Below are positions 7,747-15,598 of a stretch of DNA of 64,000 nt, one piece after another. The notes beneath the pieces are model-generated. The model was given only the letters and a program-made list of their open reading frames with translations. It was not told the origin of the DNA and did not search any database. Numbering within the stretch: position 1 is the stretch's first letter; the number at the start of each line of letters is the position of its first letter. The stretch comes from Leclercia sp. AS011 (lineage in GTDB: Bacteria > Pseudomonadota > Gammaproteobacteria > Enterobacterales > Enterobacteriaceae), in the NCBI RefSeq assembly GCF_037152535.1, contig NZ_JBBCMA010000005.1, positions 124,001 to 188,000 of the forward strand. The letters run 5' to 3'. The translations under genes were made by a program, and so were the position numbers.

Positions 7747-10101
7747 TTACTGCTGCGGTGCGGGTCCGGCAAGGGCTTCCGCCAGCTCTTCACGCGTAAT
7801 ATCTATCGTCAGGAATTCGGTTAAGGAGATAAACAGACCGAAGACCAGATCGGGCGCAATCGCACAGAGTTTCTCGCGTACCCGCTGCTCTGGGACCCCA
7901 TTTTTGCTGGCGACCAGCTTCACCACCCGGGCGAAGGCCGGTGGGTTGTTGATCAGCTGGGTCAACGAATTATTGATCTCCAGCGGGGCATAGCGTGGCG
8001 TGGCCCGCACGATAATGGCGGTGCTTAAGGCGATATCCCGGGACGATCGCGCCACTTGCAGCTGATACTCTCCGGCATCAACAATCCAGTCGCCAATGCC
8101 CGGATGGTAACAGGCGAAGTCGTCCCGGGTCAGCGTCATGGTCACGGTTTTGGTTTCACCGGGCTCAAGATGCACTTTGGCAAAGGCTTTCAGGGCCTTC
8201 TCTTCACGCAGCAGTTCGCCCGCCGGGGCAGACAGATAGAGCTGAACCACCTCTTTCCCCGCCACGCTGCCGCTGTTGGTCACGTCCACGCTGACGGTTA
8301 ACGTCTGGCCCTCGTCCAGCTCGCTCACCGAGGTGGTCAGATTGCTGTAGGCGAAGGTGGTGTAGCTCAGACCAAAACCAAACGGGAACAGCGGCGTGAG
8401 TTTGCGGCGATCGTAGTAGCGATACCCCACGAACAGCCCTTCGCTGTAATGGTGGCGCAGGTTTTCGCCGGGATAGCTGAGCCAGGCCGGGGTCTCTTCC
8501 AGGGTATTGGGCACCGTGACCGTCAGCTTGCCGCACGGGTTAGCGCGGCCAAACAGGATGTCCGCCACGGCGCGGCCCATGCCCTGGCCGCCAAAATGGG
8601 TTTCCAGCAGGGCTTTGCACTCCCCGAGCCACGGCATTACCACCGCATCGCTGTTGGCCAGTACCACCACTACGTTGGGTTGCACCCTGGCGACGGCGCG
8701 GATCAGCGCCTCATGCCCAGGCAAAATAGCCAGGTCTTTGCGATCGCCGTTTTCCCCGTCTTCACCGATGGCGGTGCTGACAAACAGGATTGCGACATCG
8801 GCGTTTTTCGCCACCGCAACGGCCTGCGCCAGGGCCTGTTCATCAGTGGCGTTATCCTCCGGGGTGCCCACTGCGTACTCGATGTTGAAATCATTTCCGG
8901 CGACCTCAAAAATCTCGTCCAGCGGGCGGTCGAGCATATAGGGCACGGTGGTGGCACAGCCGGAGCCCTGGATCACCGGCTCCTGGGCAGGCTTGCCCAG
9001 CACCGCGATTGTGCGCTGTTTGCCTTTCTGCAGCGGCAGGATGGCGTCGTCATTTTTCAGCAGGACGATGGACTCTGCCGCCAGACGCTGCGCCAGCTGG
9101 TGATGCTGGTGGAAATCGGCCTTAAAGCCCGGCCTGCGGTGGCGCTGCACTTTTTCAATCAGGGTCAGCATCCGCAGGCAGGCGCTGTCGAGGATCCCGG
9201 CAGGGATTTCGCCCCGGTTGATGGCCTCAAGCAGCTCCTGCTTATCGCGGCGGGTTTCCGGCATCGCCAGATCGTTGCCCGCCAGCAGGGAGGCCGGGCG
9301 GTTTTTGATCCCGTACCAGTCGGACATCACCAGGCCGTCGTACTGCCATTCGTTACGCAGCACGTCGGTCAGCAGCCAGCGGTTTTGCGAAGTCTGCACG
9401 CCGTTGAGCAGGTTGTAGGAGGACATCACCGTCCACGGATTGGATTTATCGATGGCGCGCTTAAAGCCTGCGAGGTAGATCTCACGCAGCGCCCGCTCTT
9501 CAATCACCGAGTCCATCTCGGTGCGGTGGTATTCGGAGTTGTTGGCGGCAAAATGTTTCAGGCTGGCACCCACGCCGTTATCCTGCAGGCCATTGATCAG
9601 CGCGGCGGCAATATCGCCGCTCACTACCGGATCCTCGGCGTAGTATTCGTATCCGCGACCGGCCAGCGGCGTGCGGCGGATGTTGATGCCCGGCCCGAGC
9701 AGGATCCCGACGCCCATCTCCTGACACTCTTTCGCCAGCGCCTCACCCATCTGATACACCAGCGAGATATCCCAGCTACAGGCCAGAGTCGAGCCGTTCG
9801 GGAAGCAGGTGGCCGGTCGGGATTTGCTGAACAGCGCCTCGGAGCCGCCTTTCTGCTCTTCGTTCTCTACATCACCGGCACTTTGCGCGATCACGTCGAG
9901 AAAATCGGTGATATTCCAGCTTTCGCCCTGTTCGATCTGGCTGGTGCTGTAGCGCACGCCGTAGGTGCCGTCGGTCATCACGATATCTTCAATGCCGTGC
10001 TGTGGCAGAGTGGCGGTGCGCCACAGGCCGCTGCCGGTAAGCAGGGCAACTTTGTCTTCGGCGCTCATCGCTGCAATCAGGGTGTGGAAGTCAGTTTTCA
10101 T
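7747..10101 (-). CDS. Glycoside hydrolase family 3 beta-glucosidase
   Basis: A 784-residue GH3 enzyme. Residues about 15-290 form the barrel domain, with LKHF at 181-184 and the nucleophile Asp261 in VMSDWYG. The GH3 C-terminal domain covers about 340-570 and a fibronectin-III-like domain about 605-690. There is no signal peptide, so it acts in the cytoplasm on glycosides brought in by the symporter encoded 17 bases upstream. A further 82 residues (703-784) follow the normal end of the fold and match nothing I recognise. The ATG at 10101 has AAAGGAC before it; an in-frame GTG at 10122 is less likely. Exact substrate (beta-glucoside, xyloside or other) cannot be read from sequence. Confidence 0.85.
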   Translation of the reverse strand: MKTDFHTLIAAMSAEDKVALLTGSGLWRTATLPQHGIEDIVMTDGTYGVRYSTSQIEQGESWNITDFLDVIAQSAGDVENEEQKGGSEALFSKSRPATCFPNGSTLACSWDISLVYQMGEALAKECQEMGVGILLGPGINIRRTPLAGRGYEYYAEDPVVSGDIAAALINGLQDNGVGASLKHFAANNSEYHRTEMDSVIEERALREIYLAGFKRAIDKSNPWTVMSSYNLLNGVQTSQNRWLLTDVLRNEWQYDGLVMSDWYGIKNRPASLLAGNDLAMPETRRDKQELLEAINRGEIPAGILDSACLRMLTLIEKVQRHRRPGFKADFHQHHQLAQRLAAESIVLLKNDDAILPLQKGKQRTIAVLGKPAQEPVIQGSGCATTVPYMLDRPLDEIFEVAGNDFNIEYAVGTPEDNATDEQALAQAVAVAKNADVAILFVSTAIGEDGENGDRKDLAILPGHEALIRAVARVQPNVVVVLANSDAVVMPWLGECKALLETHFGGQGMGRAVADILFGRANPCGKLTVTVPNTLEETPAWLSYPGENLRHHYSEGLFVGYRYYDRRKLTPLFPFGFGLSYTTFAYSNLTTSVSELDEGQTLTVSVDVTNSGSVAGKEVVQLYLSAPAGELLREEKALKAFAKVHLEPGETKTVTMTLTRDDFACYHPGIGDWIVDAGEYQLQVARSSRDIALSTAIIVRATPRYAPLEINNSLTQLINNPPAFARVVKLVASKNGVPEQRVREKLCAIAPDLVFGLFISLTEFLTIDITREELAEALAGPAPQQ

Positions 10102-10118
10102 GTTTATGTCCTTTGAGA

Positions 10119-11480
10119 TCACAGCGCGTTAGCTTTGCGTAACGCAATGTCTTTGATGATATTTCGGTAGGTGTGTTCATCGAGGGTGTAGAAGAAGATG
10201 AACACCATGCTCAGGGCAAACATCAGGGCCGGGAACAGGGTCATCATCAGGTTGATGCCGTCCAGGGCGCTGGCGCTGAGATGGTCGGAAGAGTAGTCAA
10301 AATAGTCGAGCATCAGCCCGGCGCAGCCGCCGCCAATAGCCATCGCGATTTTGGTAATAAAGTTAAAGAAGCCGTAGATCGCCCCTTCGGCACGCACGCC
10401 CTGTTTCCATTCGGCGTACTCGACGGTGTCGGCAATCATCGACCACATCGCCACGAAGCCCATGCCCAGAGTAATACTGAACAGGCAGACGCCGGTCATG
10501 ATCAGGGTACCGTTGCTGCCCGCGAGGAAATACTGGAACAGCATGCCGAGGATGCCGATCAGCAGCGCGAACTGCACCATGCGCCTTTTGCCCATCATGG
10601 CGATCAGTTTTTCGGAGACCACGGTACCTGCCACGTACGCCGCCGACTGGATCATAAAGAATTTGGCGGTAAAGGCCTCATCGCCCAGAGTGTATTTGAT
10701 GAAGTAAATCGCAATTGCCATCCACACCGTGTAGGCGACGTAGAAGAAGACGGTGAACGCCGAGAGGTTGATTAACGGCAGGTTGCCGGAGACCGCGGCG
10801 ATCATCTCTTTCAGCGTCGGGGCTTTTTGCTCTGGCTGGCTTTTAACGCGCTCTTTGGTCATGCCAAAGCAGGCAAGGAAGAAGATGGTGGCGAGCAGGC
10901 TGAAGCAGCTGACGGCGAACACGTAGCCCAGCTTTTTATCAGTGAACTGGGAAATCAGCATATCCGCCGTGGTGGAGACAATCAGATACCCGACAATCGC
11001 CAGCACCATGCGGTAGACCGAGAGCGACGCGCGGGAGCCTTCATGCTGGGTGAGCATGTTGGTCATCGCGGAGTAGGGGGTATTGACCGCGGTATAGGCC
11101 AGGCAATAGAGGGTGTAGGAGATCAGGGCGTAGTAAAACTTGAACTCGTCGCCCAGGGTGCTGAAGCAGAGGATAGTGAGCAGCCCCAGCGGTACGGCAC
11201 CGAACAGCAAATAAGGGCGCAGCTTGCCGTAGCGGGTATTGGTTTTATCGATCACGTAGCCGATAAAGATATTGAACAGGGCGTCCAGCACGCGGGCGAT
11301 AACAAAGATCAGGCTCGCCTGAACGGCGGTGATGCCGTAGATGTTGGTGTAGAAGAACAATAAGAACAGCGAAACAAACCCAAACGACAGGTTAGAAGCC
11401 AGATCGCCAAACCCGTAGCCAATCTTTTCCCGAACGCTGACTTTAACGTAGCTGCCCGAGGCGATGTCTGTTGTTTTCAT
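10119..11480 (-). CDS. GPH-family sugar:cation symporter
   Basis: A 453-residue membrane protein with about 12 predicted helices, of the glycoside-pentoside-hexuronide:cation symporter family. The N-terminal VREKIGYGFGDLASNL, the DALFNIFIGYVIDKT loop after helix 2 and the later WSMIADTVEYAEW are hallmark family segments (compare MelB, YicJ). It imports a glycoside with Na+ or H+ for the GH3 enzyme just downstream, with which it forms an operon. It is a paralogue of YicJ encoded at 15599. Regulation is likely by the AraC protein encoded at the end of the cluster. Confidence 0.85.
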   Translation of the reverse strand: MKTTDIASGSYVKVSVREKIGYGFGDLASNLSFGFVSLFLLFFYTNIYGITAVQASLIFVIARVLDALFNIFIGYVIDKTNTRYGKLRPYLLFGAVPLGLLTILCFSTLGDEFKFYYALISYTLYCLAYTAVNTPYSAMTNMLTQHEGSRASLSVYRMVLAIVGYLIVSTTADMLISQFTDKKLGYVFAVSCFSLLATIFFLACFGMTKERVKSQPEQKAPTLKEMIAAVSGNLPLINLSAFTVFFYVAYTVWMAIAIYFIKYTLGDEAFTAKFFMIQSAAYVAGTVVSEKLIAMMGKRRMVQFALLIGILGMLFQYFLAGSNGTLIMTGVCLFSITLGMGFVAMWSMIADTVEYAEWKQGVRAEGAIYGFFNFITKIAMAIGGGCAGLMLDYFDYSSDHLSASALDGINLMMTLFPALMFALSMVFIFFYTLDEHTYRNIIKDIALRKANAL

Positions 11481-11649
11481 GTTGTAGGGTACTCATTCTG
11501 ATTTGTGTCGTCCTGAGTATACCGGGGCGCTAAAGAGCGGCTTGCCAGCCTTTGTTCACAGAGTTCCCATTTTTTGCGCGGCGGGGAGTTTGCGGTGAAG
11601 TTGTGAAGGGGGTCACAGGGGCTGAGGAAAAAAAGATTGGCACGGTAAA

Positions 11650-11733
11650 CTCCCTCTCCCTTAGGGAGAGGGGGAACATGCGGGCATGAACTTCTCCCTC
11701 TCCCTGGAGGGAGAGGGTTGGGGTGAGGGGGAG
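11650..11733. repeat. Pair of CCCTCTCCCT palindromes
   Basis: Two palindromes share identical 10-base arms, CCCTCTCCCT and AGGGAGAGGG, at 11652-11672 and 11696-11717. The second is followed by TTGGGGTGAGGGGGAG. They are unlike the REP units elsewhere in the window. They lie between the start of the GPH gene and the end of symE, at the left edge of the accessory island, and may act as a terminator or as an interspersed mobile palindrome. Confidence 0.75.
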
Positions 11734-11758
11734 CATACCGCACCTGGTTTAATCGCTG

Positions 11759-12049
11759 TTATGAAGCCAGCGCCAGCGCCCCTTCAATCCCTTTCAGCTT
11801 CTGCTGCGCCTGCTTTAATTCAGCCAGCAGGGCCTTCTCATGCGGGCTATGCGCCATCACCACGATGCAGCCATCCATAACTTTCACCGTGACTTTATCC
11901 CCGGTATCAAACCCCGCCGCCCGCAGCCATTTGCCGGAAAGGATCAGGTTTGGCGTACTGCGATCGAGACCTTGCGGGCGATATCCCACAATTAATGTAC
12001 GCTCAGTTCCGGTTGCGGTGGTGTCTGGGGTAGAATGCGAATCAGCCAT
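11759..12049 (-). CDS. symE: SymE-like type I toxin
   Basis: A 96-residue protein resembling E. coli SymE, an SOS-linked endoribonuclease-like toxin with an AbrB-type fold. The pattern LIVGYRP, then LILSGKWLRAAGFDTGDKV and VKVMDGCIVVMA, follows SymE closely. The start at 12049 has AAGGAG just before it; a longer frame to 12103 is not supported. In E. coli the toxin is silenced by the antisense RNA SymR, encoded opposite its 5' end; the matching region here holds a hairpin (see separate entry), but a SymR promoter was not identified. The gene is in a small island near selC, divergent from a ribbon-helix-helix gene. Confidence 0.75.
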   Translation of the reverse strand: MADSHSTPDTTATGTERTLIVGYRPQGLDRSTPNLILSGKWLRAAGFDTGDKVTVKVMDGCIVVMAHSPHEKALLAELKQAQQKLKGIEGALALAS

Positions 12050-12080
12050 AATCAACTCCTTGATAGTTGGTGAGGTTAGA

Positions 12081-12110
12081 CGCTCCGGTGTGTTCCTGCA
12101 CACTGGAGCG
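12081..12110. promoter_or_regulatory. Hairpin in the symE 5' leader, candidate antisense-RNA site
   Basis: A 12-base inverted repeat with one mismatch (CGCTCCGGTGTG and CACACTGGAGCG around TTCCTG) lies 32 bases upstream of the symE start. It could fold in the symE leader or form the stem of an antisense RNA of the SymR kind. There is no run of T residues after it on the plus strand, so it is not a clear terminator. Confidence 0.4.
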
Positions 12111-12174
12111 TTGATAAAAATGGAGGTTTAGGTGGCCTCCTAATGTGATTTAGAGTAGATGGATAGGTGGCCCC

Positions 12175-12366
12175 ATGTCAATCATAGCGCGCGAAAAAAA
12201 ACCAAAGGGCGGTGGGCAATCCCCGCAGTTTAAAATGCGTATTGATCCGGCATTGAAGGAACAGTTGGATGCTGTTGCGGCGGAGGAAGGAGTGAGTCTC
12301 GCCAGCTGGTTGAAGGAGCTGGCGAGGGAGGCATTGAGAAAAAAGGGCATACATCCCAATGGGTGA
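12175..12366 (+). CDS. Small ribbon-helix-helix protein, possible antitoxin
   Basis: A 63-residue protein. After a basic, flexible N-terminus (REKKPKGGG), residues 19-58 fit a ribbon-helix-helix (Arc/HicB-antitoxin-like) fold: a strand FKMRIDP, a helix ALKEQLDAVAAEEG and a second helix SLASWLKELAREALRKKG. Such proteins are DNA-binding antitoxins or small repressors. AGGTGG lies just before the ATG. It is divergent from symE with 125 bases between, and ends only 8 bases from the end of the convergent TOPRIM-like gene. No adjacent HicA-type toxin is present, so its partner, if any, is unclear; SymE is normally paired with an RNA, not a protein. Confidence 0.65.
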   Translation: MSIIAREKKPKGGGQSPQFKMRIDPALKEQLDAVAAEEGVSLASWLKELAREALRKKGIHPNG

Positions 12367-12374
12367 TTAAACTC

Positions 12375-13478
12375 TCAAGTTAATCTGGTTTTTTTGGATG
12401 GCCCACAGCACCAACTAAATAACAGCTTACCTATTTCTATCCAATGACTTTCTAATAAAGGAGGCAGTTGTGGTGTATATATTTGCAAATTGCCTTTTTG
12501 GATAAACTCTATTGACTTGGAGAGTATATTTTCCCCCAGTCCGTCTACTTTCATACATGATTCCTTGCAGACACATTTTTCTTCATCTAAACAATCTGAT
12601 CTTTCAATATCGCGAGATTGTTTTAAAAGAGGAATCCAAAATGGACCATGCAGTTTATCTAGCTCAAAAGCAGTCTTGAGTTCTAAACCTTTCTTATGGT
12701 CAAAGTAAAATTTTATTTCTTCATGATTTTTTAAAGATGATTTTAGGAAATTTATAGTCTTACTTCTAGTCACACTATTTGTTGTGGAAAACTCAAGTGT
12801 TTCTAAAGGGATCAAGGATTCTATTTCATGTACGTCTAGGATTTTGACCATTCCAGTTTTACTAAATTTTTCTTTTCCAAAGGCCTTTGATGTACTTCCA
12901 AAAGGTCCTTTTGGGTGTTTTTTATCGTTATCTAATAAACACAATACAAGATTTTCATTCTGAATACATCTTTCGAAAACTTCTTTTGTGGTTCCACCTC
13001 CCCCGTTGATAGGGTTACAATTTATATTACATAAATTTGCCTTGTATTTACGTGAAAAATAGTTGACTATTATTTGATAAAAATCATTATCAGTAATGTT
13101 TTCGAATATTATATTTGATGCCTGCAATCTGGATGAGTCTTTAAAATAATTAGGGCCAACAGTAAAATTAACTGTGCTTCCATTTTCTGTCCATTTTGTA
13201 GTGTTATCAATTATATTGAAATCAACTATAATGTAAAAGCTAACTAGATTAATTAATGAAGAATATTCAGTCTGGCCTCTCATTGCTTCAAAAGCTACTT
13301 GCTTTGCGTTATGACTATAAACTCTCTTTTTTTCATCAATGATTTGCTTAAAGAAAGAACGGTTCGAAAGTAATATATGTTTTCTTTCTTGAAACGAGCG
13401 AAGAAGATTATCTACTGAAATTGATGTTTCAGTAGATAATATATGTTCGGAATTATAATTTTTTAATTGAATAAGCAT
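12375..13478 (-). CDS. Protein with TOPRIM-like motifs, putative nuclease partner of the ATPase
   Basis: A 367-residue protein I do not recognise by name. It shows the order of motifs expected of a TOPRIM/DUF4435-like nuclease: Glu126 and Asp130 in FENITDNDFY, a glycine turn NGGGGTTKEVF at 158-168, the acidic pair Asp183/Asp185 in CLLDNDKKH, and DVHEIESLIP at 215-224. A cysteine cluster (C296, C302, C304, C308) follows and may bind zinc. The gene begins two bases after the ATPase gene and has only a weak ribosome site, so translation is probably coupled. The DNA is very AT-rich (near 30% GC by eye), unlike the flanking backbone, which indicates transfer. An ATPase plus TOPRIM pair recalls PARIS and OLD-type phage defence; this is inference from motifs. 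Confidence 0.6.
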   Translation of the reverse strand: MLIQLKNYNSEHILSTETSISVDNLLRSFQERKHILLSNRSFFKQIIDEKKRVYSHNAKQVAFEAMRGQTEYSSLINLVSFYIIVDFNIIDNTTKWTENGSTVNFTVGPNYFKDSSRLQASNIIFENITDNDFYQIIVNYFSRKYKANLCNINCNPINGGGGTTKEVFERCIQNENLVLCLLDNDKKHPKGPFGSTSKAFGKEKFSKTGMVKILDVHEIESLIPLETLEFSTTNSVTRSKTINFLKSSLKNHEEIKFYFDHKKGLELKTAFELDKLHGPFWIPLLKQSRDIERSDCLDEEKCVCKESCMKVDGLGENILSKSIEFIQKGNLQIYTPQLPPLLESHWIEIGKLLFSWCCGPSKKTRLT

Positions 13479-13480
13479 GG

Positions 13481-15043
13481 TTATTGCCCTGAGAAAAAGC
13501 CAATCGGCCAGTTTTCTAGATAACCATTGTCATCAAAATATGATTTTGTTACTTTAGTACTATTCTCTTCATCTTTATCAAAGACTAATATTGAAATATC
13601 ATCTGCTTTAAAAGCTAAATTTTCATCTTCAACACACTCTCCTAAGGCCTCGATCATATTTTGACTATGGGTTTCAAATATGATTTTAAGATCAAGTTCG
13701 CTTTTTTTAGCCTTAGCTACTACTTTTGCAAATGTTTTTGCAAGATTATATTGATACGATGGATGAAGATGCAGTTCAGGTTGTTCTATAATGAAGGTAA
13801 TTGGAGTTTTGGGAAGATTATTCACCCGTCTTTCTGTTTCCAGCCAAATTGCAGTCACAATCGGTAATACTTGAGAATACCCAAATCCCATATCGCTAAT
13901 ATTAAATTCATCTTTACTATTTGTGGATATAGTTACAGCAAAATGCGCACCAACTTGTTTTACTTTAACGACAAAATCAAAATTTTCTTTAGTCCAATCT
14001 TCAAATCTATTTTTTTCGTGGGGTTTTAATGAATTTAGCAACATCGCTAGGTTAGAACCAGTATGATCTATCTCATTGATTTGTAAGTCTTGAAAACGAT
14101 AAAATCTTTCGGAGGTGGCGCGTAAAGGTGCTATATATTTAATTTTATTGAATGTTTCAGCTAGAGTACGATTAATAAGATCGGTCAATAAGTTTATATT
14201 ATATCCTAAAATATAGGGGTAAATATTTTCAGTTATTTCATTTTCATTTTGCTGAAAATGTTTTATAAATGTTTTTTGTTCCTTAAATAACGCCTCAAGC
14301 ATGATTTTTGTGGTTTCAAATGGAAGGAACGTCAACCTACTCAGTGTATGTGTTATTCTTGTAACATCTGTTTTGCTATGGAAATGTGTTTGTATTGTTC
14401 TTGTTGCTGATTCTAAAAAAGAAATCTCGAGAGCTCGATCAATACTTGGGCCGTACATATATCTTTTATTTGTGTTTAGTATTTGGTCTTCTTTGTTTTT
14501 CTTCTGTATTATGCTAGGAATAAATTGACCAAGATTTCTAACTGCAAGTCCCTCTCTTTCTAAATGAACTTCCCCAGAATGAATAGTGAGTTTGGCATTT
14601 TCATTATCATCGATGTATAAGGATATTGAAAAATCAGAATGGCTGATTACTATTTCTCTCGTTTTAGTTTTTCGATCTTTTGAATAAACAGTTAAGTCAA
14701 CTGACAAGTTCATCGATGATAATGGGGTGTTCCAGTATCGATAATGAGAATATCTATTTTGGCTTTGTTCACTTATAGTGAGATTAAAAGTAAAATTTAT
14801 ATTATTACTTTCACTACCATTTGATTTTATTTCATCAAAATCCCCAAGGTCAACATATCTCCCATACCATAAGACGGGACCTGTAGTATTCTCTTCAACA
14901 GATTGTCGGAACAAAGGAAATGTTCTTAATAAAGAGCTTTTACCACTGCTGTTTTTTCCTACGAAAACAGTTATCGGTTTTAGTTCTATAAGTGTCTTTT
15001 TTTTGAAACTTCGGAAGTTAGCTACTCCAATTCCATTTATCAT
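13481..15043 (-). CDS. AAA/ABC-like ATPase with DUF3696-type C-terminus
   Basis: A 520-residue SMC/ABC-like ATPase. Walker A is GKNSSGKSS at 29-37, right after a FRSF strand typical of RecF/OLD-like ATPases. MGFGYSQVLPIV is the signature region, Walker B is FIIEQPELHLHP at 417-428, and the switch His is in FETHSQ (His459). The extreme C-terminus, NWPIGFFSGQ, matches the ending of the DUF3696 family. AAAGGAG six bases before ATG 15043 fixes the start; the frame is open to 15079 without support. It is the first gene of a two-gene AT-rich unit with the TOPRIM-like protein. Such ATPases act as sensors or loaders in phage defence, and this is the likely role here. The gene starts about 180 bases from the 3' end of selC. 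Confidence 0.75.
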   Translation of the reverse strand: MINGIGVANFRSFKKKTLIELKPITVFVGKNSSGKSSLLRTFPLFRQSVEENTTGPVLWYGRYVDLGDFDEIKSNGSESNNINFTFNLTISEQSQNRYSHYRYWNTPLSSMNLSVDLTVYSKDRKTKTREIVISHSDFSISLYIDDNENAKLTIHSGEVHLEREGLAVRNLGQFIPSIIQKKNKEDQILNTNKRYMYGPSIDRALEISFLESATRTIQTHFHSKTDVTRITHTLSRLTFLPFETTKIMLEALFKEQKTFIKHFQQNENEITENIYPYILGYNINLLTDLINRTLAETFNKIKYIAPLRATSERFYRFQDLQINEIDHTGSNLAMLLNSLKPHEKNRFEDWTKENFDFVVKVKQVGAHFAVTISTNSKDEFNISDMGFGYSQVLPIVTAIWLETERRVNNLPKTPITFIIEQPELHLHPSYQYNLAKTFAKVVAKAKKSELDLKIIFETHSQNMIEALGECVEDENLAFKADDISILVFDKDEENSTKVTKSYFDDNGYLENWPIGFFSGQ

Positions 15044-15220
15044 AAATACTCCTTTGAATGATAAATATAATGTTAGCATATATTGGGATTAAATATATTA
15101 AAAATATCAAGCTATAATTATTGCAAATGATATCTTAAACTTCAAACACTACATCTAGTAGTAATATATATAACAAAACAGCTTAAAAGAATACTAACAA
15201 TTTCAGAGGTTGGTGAATTT

Positions 15221-15315
15221 TGGCGGAAGATCACAGGAGTCGAACCTGCCCAGGACCGCTGGCGGCCCCAACTGGATTTGAAGTCCAGCCACCTCACCGG
15301 AGATGACGATCTTCC
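15221..15315 (-). tRNA. selC: Selenocysteine tRNA (UCA anticodon)
   Basis: A 95-base tRNA with the extra-long acceptor and variable arms of tRNA-Sec, close to E. coli selC throughout: it begins GGAAGATCG, has the anticodon loop CTTCAAA with TCA, a long GC-rich variable arm, TTCGACTCC and ends CTTCCGCCA. It decodes UGA as selenocysteine together with SelB. The accessory genes lie directly past its 3' end, the side where islands integrate in many enterobacteria. Confidence 0.98.
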
Positions 15316-15346
15316 GCGCCTCGATTGCTACATGGAGGCGGGGCGC

Positions 15347-15352
15347 ATTATA
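15347..15352 (-). promoter_or_regulatory. selC promoter -10 box
   Basis: On the minus strand TATAAT is followed by GCGCCCCGCC, a GC-rich discriminator of the kind found at stringently controlled stable-RNA promoters. It lies about 32 bases upstream of the tRNA. The -35 element is not clear. Confidence 0.6.
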
Positions 15353-15598
15353 GCTACTTTCAATCATTTACCCCATCTTTTCCCTCACTTATTTCACCCC
15401 TTTTTTGACCTGCATTAACCCCTCCAGACTAAACCTTAAGAAAATCCTCACCTTACGATCTTCGCCTCCGTACTTTTACCGCGATCACAAAAAACAAGAA
15501 ACGTAAAAACGTAACCAGAAAACGCAATACCTGCCTGCGAAGGGAAGGTTTACAAAACATGTAACCGGTCTCAGCGCCCTACGCGTGAAGGAAAAACA

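Noticed and set aside
8449..10116. Plus-strand open frame of 555 codons
   Set aside because: It is antisense to the GH3 gene and has low-complexity, His/Gln/Arg-rich composition typical of shadow frames.
11477..11743. Small minus-strand frame of 88 codons
   Set aside because: It is composed largely of the palindromic repeats and has no ribosome site or family features.
12050..12174. Possible LexA box upstream of symE
   Set aside because: No CTGT-N8-ACAG pattern could be found in the divergent region.
12375..15043. Retron or Septu/Gabija identity of the two-gene unit
   Set aside because: There is no reverse transcriptase, no HNH nuclease motif and no UvrD-like helicase nearby, so these named systems do not fit.
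11481..15220. Direct repeats of the selC 3' end that would mark an integrated element
   Set aside because: No repeat of the tRNA 3' sequence was found by eye in the island, and no integrase gene is present.
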